From: Thermodesulfobacteriota bacterium
Lineage (GTDB): Bacteria > Desulfobacterota > QYQD01
Assembly: GCA_030017815.1 (NCBI GenBank)
Contig: JASEGX010000029.1
Span: forward strand, 5,942 to 16,500
Length of the DNA: 10,559 bases
Direction: 5' to 3'
The notes beneath the pieces are model-generated. The model did not search any database and had not been told where the DNA came from. It worked only from the letters and a program-made list of their open reading frames with translations. This document shows, in pieces, positions 6,345 through 10,559 of the stretch; the stretch's first letter is position 1, and every line of letters starts with the position of its first letter. A program made the position numbers and the translations under genes.

Positions 6345-8663
6345 TTAGAAACGTCCGGTAAACGATAACCCCCAGGTGTGGGTATCTGTTTCAGACGATG
6401 CTTTAACACGCCCAACGGAGTAATTAAACTGAAAATCCATATACCTGTTTATCTGCCACCTGCTTTGGAACGTAAGGGTCTGGTTTTTCGTGTCCCCTGA
6501 GTCCGTCTCCTGGGCGCTCAGATTAAAATTAAGTACGGGAACCGGGAGCCAATCTATACTGTAATTCTGGCCGAAAGTACGGGCGGTTCCTGTATCAGCG
6601 GCCTGAAACGAGGCCATAAAATTTAATAGCGCACTGGGGCGATAAGTCAACACCACAGACTGCTGGTTGGAGGCCGTACCAGGCGAAGGCCAGCTAAAAC
6701 CATACGTGAAGGTTCCACTCAGCCTGCGTGTCAGTATAGCATTTATATTACCGTTAAGAGAAAGGGTATCGGTAGTGAGATTAGTTTGAAAGGATTCCGA
6801 GGTGGTATAATTCAGGTCTGTAACCATATTGACATCATCGTACAATTTAGCCAGTGTGCTGAAGAGGAAAGAGTTGCTTATGGTCTGTTTCTCAGAAAAA
6901 CTATACTGCTCACTGCGTGTCGCCGAAAACGTGGTGTCCAGCGTATCAAGAAGCGGAGAATTGAGAGAAAAGGCGTACGTATTGGACGCCGAATCGGTTG
7001 TACCCTCCGTATCCCACGAATCTTGCCTTTGGAAACGCAAAGAGGTCATAAGCTTTGTATAGGGCTGCCAGTTAATGGAAGGACCCCAGCTCCGCATAGT
7101 GGTTCCGCTGGATGCGCCTTCCCCCCCTTTTTGGGTCTTGCTGAAAATGGTTGAAAAAAGATTACTCGCCGCCTCGGGAAGGGATGATGGTTCTTCATCA
7201 TTGCGCGTCAGGTAAAAACTGAATGAAACCGACAAATCAGGCCTGGCCTTCAAGCTGGTGTTAAAATTCAGGCCCTGATCGAATCGATCGGTAATATCGG
7301 TCTTTTCCGTCTCGTCACCATAGGTCTCTATCTCCGTGATATATACGTTAAGAATTGTAGGATCTGTAGCTTCCGTGATATTCACAACTTTAAAGAATCT
7401 AGCTGTGGTAGGAGTAAAGGTTACTGTGTAAAAATAAACGTCTTCTGTCACTGACGTGGTCAAAGTGGTGGAAACAGCGCCGGTTACCTGTGTCCAACTG
7501 GATGCCGTCGTACCCGAATACACTCGAAACGTCGGTGTGGTGCCAAAAGAACTCGTCTTAGGTATGTTAGTGTAAATGCGGAGTATTTTTACTGACTTTG
7601 TGTTTGCCAATTCCAGACCAATATTGTGGTAGCGATTATCGGTAGTGATAGGATTCCCATTCCCAATATCAATAGCTGTTGCCGTGGCTTTGTCCCCATC
7701 TATAAGGGCATTTTGGGTAGCAAGGGAAAATATATGCGTCAAGGCCGTATAATCTATTGTAGGGGTAGGGGTAGCGTCCTGCGCATGTAGCCCCAGAAAC
7801 GGCGTCCGTTTTACGGTAACCACCGCTGCTGTGGAAAAAATATCTGTAATATTCCGGTTATAATTGGCCTGGTAACTGGCGTTAACCGGCAGTTTGCCGC
7901 CAAAAAATGATTGGCCGTAATCCAGCCGGCCATTATGTGTGTGCGCCTCTCTCTCGGTGCGATAGACAGTGCCTGAGGGGGCATCATCTGTGGTCTGGGT
8001 AAGGTAATAATTGTAGTAAAACCTGAAAGGGGCATAATTATAACTTGTATTCAGAAGATAGGTGTCGGTGGTGGTATCGAGGCGCGTGGGCGAAAGATAA
8101 TCAAAATCCCGTTTATGGCCCCACTGCAAGGCCAGGGTCGGCAAATCACGTGGAGATATATCAAAGCGGGCATAAGTATAATCGCCGGTCTTTCGTATCT
8201 CATCAGCCAGAGATGCTCCGCTCCATCTCTCTGTGCGTTGATAGCCGGCGCTCGCATTATAAAAAGGATTATGCAGGCTAAATTCAATCTGTGGCTCAGC
8301 GCCCTGGCTGTAAGTTTTTGTGGCTGTGCTGTCCTGGGTAGTGGAAGTTTTATTGTTATTGGCCCGGAAATTGAGCGTATAAGAAAGTACAGGCGTAATT
8401 TCATCGGCCAGATTTAAATTATAATTTTGAGAAAAGGTATAACCGTCGCTTACTTTGACGCCATCCTTTTTTTGTTTGGTTGAGTTATAACGAAGATCGG
8501 CCGTGCCGCCTATACCTACCGCCCGGGCAGATGAGCCGGGGTAAGTTATAAGCACAGCCAGGGCTATAACTACCCTCCACAATCCCGGCAGGGCAGGCGT
8601 CTTGTTCGCCTCGGCGAATCTGCCTGAGGCACGACCGGCCATCACCTTTAAAAGTTTATCCAA
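6345..8663 (-). CDS. Outer-membrane beta-barrel protein with an inserted discoidin-like domain
   Basis: This 772-residue protein has a hydrophobic export segment at about 28-41 and a likely cleavage after ARA (residue 48). The mature part is made of alternating polar/aromatic strands rich in Tyr, Thr, Ser and Asn, and it ends in a strand closing with Phe (WGLSFTGRF), the usual barrel-assembly signal. Residues 308-450 interrupt this pattern with a domain resembling F5/8 type C. The barrel part (about 580 residues) is long enough for a wide pore of the order of MtrB/PioB, but no CXXC motif or clear MtrB homology is seen. I keep the TTG at 8663 because GAGG lies 7 bases upstream; the ATG at 8642 has only AAAGG 2 bases before it. 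It starts 17 bases after the propeller gene. A conduit sheath for a cytochrome or a transport pore are both possible. Confidence 0.85.
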   Translation of the reverse strand: MDKLLKVMAGRASGRFAEANKTPALPGLWRVVIALAVLITYPGSSARAVGIGGTADLRYNSTKQKKDGVKVSDGYTFSQNYNLNLADEITPVLSYTLNFRANNNKTSTTQDSTATKTYSQGAEPQIEFSLHNPFYNASAGYQRTERWSGASLADEIRKTGDYTYARFDISPRDLPTLALQWGHKRDFDYLSPTRLDTTTDTYLLNTSYNYAPFRFYYNYYLTQTTDDAPSGTVYRTEREAHTHNGRLDYGQSFFGGKLPVNASYQANYNRNITDIFSTAAVVTVKRTPFLGLHAQDATPTPTIDYTALTHIFSLATQNALIDGDKATATAIDIGNGNPITTDNRYHNIGLELANTKSVKILRIYTNIPKTSSFGTTPTFRVYSGTTASSWTQVTGAVSTTLTTSVTEDVYFYTVTFTPTTARFFKVVNITEATDPTILNVYITEIETYGDETEKTDITDRFDQGLNFNTSLKARPDLSVSFSFYLTRNDEEPSSLPEAASNLFSTIFSKTQKGGEGASSGTTMRSWGPSINWQPYTKLMTSLRFQRQDSWDTEGTTDSASNTYAFSLNSPLLDTLDTTFSATRSEQYSFSEKQTISNSFLFSTLAKLYDDVNMVTDLNYTTSESFQTNLTTDTLSLNGNINAILTRRLSGTFTYGFSWPSPGTASNQQSVVLTYRPSALLNFMASFQAADTGTARTFGQNYSIDWLPVPVLNFNLSAQETDSGDTKNQTLTFQSRWQINRYMDFQFNYSVGRVKASSETDTHTWGLSFTGRF
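7314..7742 (-). other. Discoidin / F5/8 type C-like domain within the barrel protein
   Basis: Residues 308-450 of the barrel protein contain NALIDGDKATAT, matching the A-x-DGD-x-x-T entry motif of F5/8 type C domains. A strand pattern IGLELANTKSVKILRIY follows, and the segment ends in ARFFKVVNIT and ITEIETYG, close to the family's closing R-x-x-x-V and S/T-E-I/L-E-x-YG motif. These domains usually bind carbohydrate or other surface ligands. Barrel-like strands flank it on both sides, so it probably sits in a loop. Confidence 0.65.
8605..8631. repeat. Twin palindromes inside the 5' end of the barrel gene
   Basis: TTCGCC-TC-GGCGAA (8605-8618) and TGCCT-G-AGGCA (8621-8631) are two adjacent perfect palindromes. 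In the barrel frame they encode residues 11-20, before the hydrophobic signal core, in the same position as the palindromic repeat in the cytochrome gene. They look like an intergenic repeat caught in the reading frame and could also fold in the mRNA near the start codon. Confidence 0.5.
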
Positions 8664-8680
8664 CCCTTATCCTCAGCCTA

Positions 8681-10267
8681 TTAAAAAGGGACCATCGTAA
8701 TCTCACAAGGCCTGCTACCCACGGGAATATTCTTGATCAAGCGCCGGGTAGTCTTATCTATAACGTGAACTACGTCTCCCCCGCTATCTACGACATAAAA
8801 CTTTCTACTTTCAGGGTCCAGGGCCAAGGATCGGGGAGACCCGCTCATATCGATCAGTCCGGTTATGGGTGTCATGATAGACCTCAAGGAAGCAGCTATA
8901 GCCTCGACAGGCGTCTCAAGGAAAAGCAATTCCCCGGGCCGGTCCTTTAAGAGATACAGCCTCGTAAAATAGGCATCAACCGCAATGTCCACCCCGCCCG
9001 TGCCCACACTGGTTAAGGTAGTTACCGCGTCCGAGGTGGAGCCATCCATGATTCTTAATGCATCGATGACTGAGATCGTATCAGAGGCATTATTAGCTAC
9101 ATAGACCTTACCCCGCTCCACATCTACGTCCAGGGCCATAGGATTCCAGCCCACGGTTAAGGTATGGGTATCTTGTACGGCGAGTGTAGAGGTATTAAAA
9201 ACGATAACGGATACGGTGTTGGTCTTACTGTTGGCTACATATATATGCAGGTGTTGATCCCGATAATCCCTCCAGCGATTCAACCCACCGGCCGTCAGCC
9301 CTTTCATATTATATATGGTGTCCGTGGGGGGATCGGTGATTATGGCTATAGGACCGACTCCTACCCTGACCTGTTCAATCTCTTCGTAATTATCCGTATC
9401 TATTATGGAAACATTATTAGAGGCATAATTGGCCACAAACAGACATTCCTTGCCTGAACGGGTCTGCGCTGCGGCAATGGCCCGGGGTTGTTTTCCAAAT
9501 GATATCGGTATGGTCTGCTCGATCTGATTCAGTGTCGGATCGATGACCGTAATGTTATTCGACCTGGAATTGGCTACATATACCCTTAGCCTGGTCTTTT
9601 TTGTACCGGCGGCCAGGCCGCATGGCGCCTTTCCTACCGCTATGGTAGAAACGACCTCGTCCCATTCTCTATTTATAACCGTTACATTGTCTGACCCTTC
9701 ATTTGTTACATAAGCCAGTTGACTCCTTACCCCGCGAATCTCTGTCTTTAGCGCAAAAGCGGGAATAAACAGATAATTATCCGCTATAGACCCCTCTACA
9801 TCCCAGTTGATAAAAACTGTGGTATCTTGCCCTTTGACTATCCGGAATTTAAAATCCATCTCCAGGCCTTCAGAAGGGATGGAAAGGTCTGCAGCCTTAT
9901 TTTCCTTAATGACCTGTGCCCGATCAAAGGTAAAGCGCACCTTTTCATAAGTCCTGGCCACAAGTTTGCTTTCCGCGAGGATGATCTGGCGTCCGATTAT
10001 ACTCCGGGAGTTTATCGGTTGAGGTTTAAGCGGTAACTCTTCCCAACCGCCTTCTTCGCTGAAGACGGCAATGCTGCTGAGGCTAAAGGTGAGGTTCAGG
10101 CCGGTCTGCGGCGGGCCATTTAAAAACATAACGAGTCTGCCCTGGGGCCGGCTATCCGCCGGTTCGGCCAGATGTTTGTCCTTTAGCCTAGCGCAGCCCC
10201 AGCACAGAGTAATTACGAGAAGGAGAGACAAACAAAGCAAATAATACTTATGAAGGATTCTGTACAT
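8681..10267 (-). CDS. Lipoprotein with DUF4382-like domain and seven-blade YVTN beta-propeller
   Basis: This 528-residue protein has a signal peptide ending in LCWGC (lipidated C25). Residues 42-178 resemble DUF4382: an opening GRLVMFLNGPP strand, a mid V-R-F-T-F-D strand and an FIPAF strand near the end. From about 180 the chain repeats the YVTN/YncE unit, roughly Y-V-A-N-x-x-S-N-x-V-S-V-I-D, at about 186, 230, 277, 343, 389, 437 and 491, making seven blades. Such propellers bind ligands or partner proteins, and enzyme activity is not evident. I chose the ATG at 10267 because GGAGGAG lies 5 bases before it; the frame extends only to a TTG at 10291. As first gene of the cluster, with a possible promoter upstream, it likely belongs to the same surface complex as the barrel, which starts 17 bases after its stop. 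The precise partner is not readable from sequence. Confidence 0.9.
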   Translation of the reverse strand: MYRILHKYYLLCLSLLLVITLCWGCARLKDKHLAEPADSRPQGRLVMFLNGPPQTGLNLTFSLSSIAVFSEEGGWEELPLKPQPINSRSIIGRQIILAESKLVARTYEKVRFTFDRAQVIKENKAADLSIPSEGLEMDFKFRIVKGQDTTVFINWDVEGSIADNYLFIPAFALKTEIRGVRSQLAYVTNEGSDNVTVINREWDEVVSTIAVGKAPCGLAAGTKKTRLRVYVANSRSNNITVIDPTLNQIEQTIPISFGKQPRAIAAAQTRSGKECLFVANYASNNVSIIDTDNYEEIEQVRVGVGPIAIITDPPTDTIYNMKGLTAGGLNRWRDYRDQHLHIYVANSKTNTVSVIVFNTSTLAVQDTHTLTVGWNPMALDVDVERGKVYVANNASDTISVIDALRIMDGSTSDAVTTLTSVGTGGVDIAVDAYFTRLYLLKDRPGELLFLETPVEAIAASLRSIMTPITGLIDMSGSPRSLALDPESRKFYVVDSGGDVVHVIDKTTRRLIKNIPVGSRPCEITMVPF

Positions 10268-10272
10268 GCGTT

Positions 10273-10279
10273 CTCCTCC
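10273..10279 (-). promoter_or_regulatory. Strong ribosome binding site of the propeller gene
   Basis: GGAGGAG on the minus strand ends 5 bases before the ATG at 10265-10267. It is the strongest such site in the cluster and rules out the upstream TTG at 10291 as the main start. Confidence 0.75.
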
Positions 10280-10308
10280 CTGAGAGCACAAAGGCCCTTG
10301 TATCTATT

Positions 10309-10314
10309 ATTATA
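10309..10314 (-). promoter_or_regulatory. Possible -10 element for the whole cluster
   Basis: A perfect TATAAT lies on the minus strand about 42 bases before the propeller start codon, which would give a leader of roughly 35 bases. The matching -35 position (TTCTTA, 17 bases away) is poor, so an activator or a chance match are both possible. No operator or riboswitch is recognised in 10268-10380. Confidence 0.35.
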
Positions 10315-10464
10315 TCGGCCAGTTTGGTCATTAAGAAAAGGGGAAAATCAAGGAAACTTTTTTTGCTTTATATGAGTTAGATATGATTGTCAAGGACAAA
10401 GGCGGAAAGGTCCGAATGGATATAGACATGCTTGCCGGTTAGGTAAGAGAGGGGAGGAATGCAA

Positions 10465-10545
10465 ATGGATTTGTGTGCGTGGGCGGATAATTATGGTAAA
10501 TCTGTTAGTATCGTTCAAAAGGTGAGGCAAAAAGGTTTTGATTAA
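10465..10545 (+). CDS. Possible small plus-strand ORF, unknown function
   Basis: A 26-codon frame begins with ATG at 10465, preceded at 7 bases by GGAGG (10453-10457) within a longer purine run. The peptide starts MDLCAWADNYGK and ends QKGFD. An earlier in-frame ATG at 10459 is too close to the ribosome site. The frame closes 14 bases before the window edge. I recognise no family. It may be a genuine short peptide, a leader for a gene beyond the edge, or the broken 5' end of a longer gene. Confidence 0.22.
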   Translation: MDLCAWADNYGKSVSIVQKVRQKGFD

Positions 10546-10559
10546 AACACGATCTCTTT

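Noticed and set aside
6167..6415. Minus-strand 82-codon frame across the repeat gap
   Set aside because: It overlaps the end of the barrel gene and otherwise consists of the dispersed repeat; the peptide is low in hydrophobic order and looks like translated repeat.
7811..8417. Frames on both strands within the first part of the barrel gene
   Set aside because: Shadows of the barrel frame, whose signal peptide, strand pattern and C-terminal Phe are convincing.
6345..8663. Barrel as a clear MtrB/PioB homologue
   Set aside because: Length is compatible, but there is no N-terminal CXXC and no recognisable family sequence; only a general barrel call is supported.

Overview
The window looks like chromosomal DNA from an anaerobic, respiring Gram-negative bacterium, most likely of the Desulfobacterota (Deltaproteobacteria) or a neighbouring lineage. 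I infer this from protein content and from the dispersed repeat types between genes; no rRNA or other marker gene is present. All seven convincing genes lie on the minus strand and read from about 10267 down to 117. They overlap or are closely spaced, apart from one 207-base gap at 6138-6344, and could form one operon or two transcription units split at that gap.

In order of transcription the genes are: a lipoprotein with a DUF4382-like domain and a seven-blade YVTN beta-propeller (8681-10267); an outer-membrane beta-barrel carrying an inserted discoidin (F5/8 type C)-like domain (6345-8663); a repeat-filled intergenic gap; two small CsgG/TolB-like lipoproteins overlapping by 4 bases (5529-6137 and 4951-5532); a third lipoprotein with two such domains in tandem (3881-4927); a lipoprotein with two parvulin-type peptidyl-prolyl isomerase domains (2147-3832); and a 26-heme lipoprotein cytochrome c (117-2150) that overlaps the isomerase by 4 bases. 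Six of the seven have a lipobox and the seventh has an export signal and a barrel. None of the six lipid-anchored cysteines is followed by Asp, so all are predicted to reach the outer membrane.

Taken together this is an outer-membrane module built round a long multiheme cytochrome, with folding factors (isomerase), a pore or scaffold (barrel, CsgG-like proteins) and a propeller protein. Its gene content recalls extracellular electron transfer loci of Geobacter and of syntrophic sulfate reducers. The four CsgG-like domains and the discoidin-like insert in the barrel are not part of any conduit I know well. The role (moving electrons across the outer membrane, or exporting and assembling a cytochrome) is inferred.

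Non-coding stretches: 1-116 holds dispersed-repeat sequence and palindromes. The 6138-6344 gap is bounded by inverted copies of a 12-base repeat. Short palindromic repeats also run into the 5' coding ends of the cytochrome and barrel genes. The right edge (10268-10559) holds a possible promoter for the cluster and, on the plus strand, a weak small ORF with a strong ribosome binding site.
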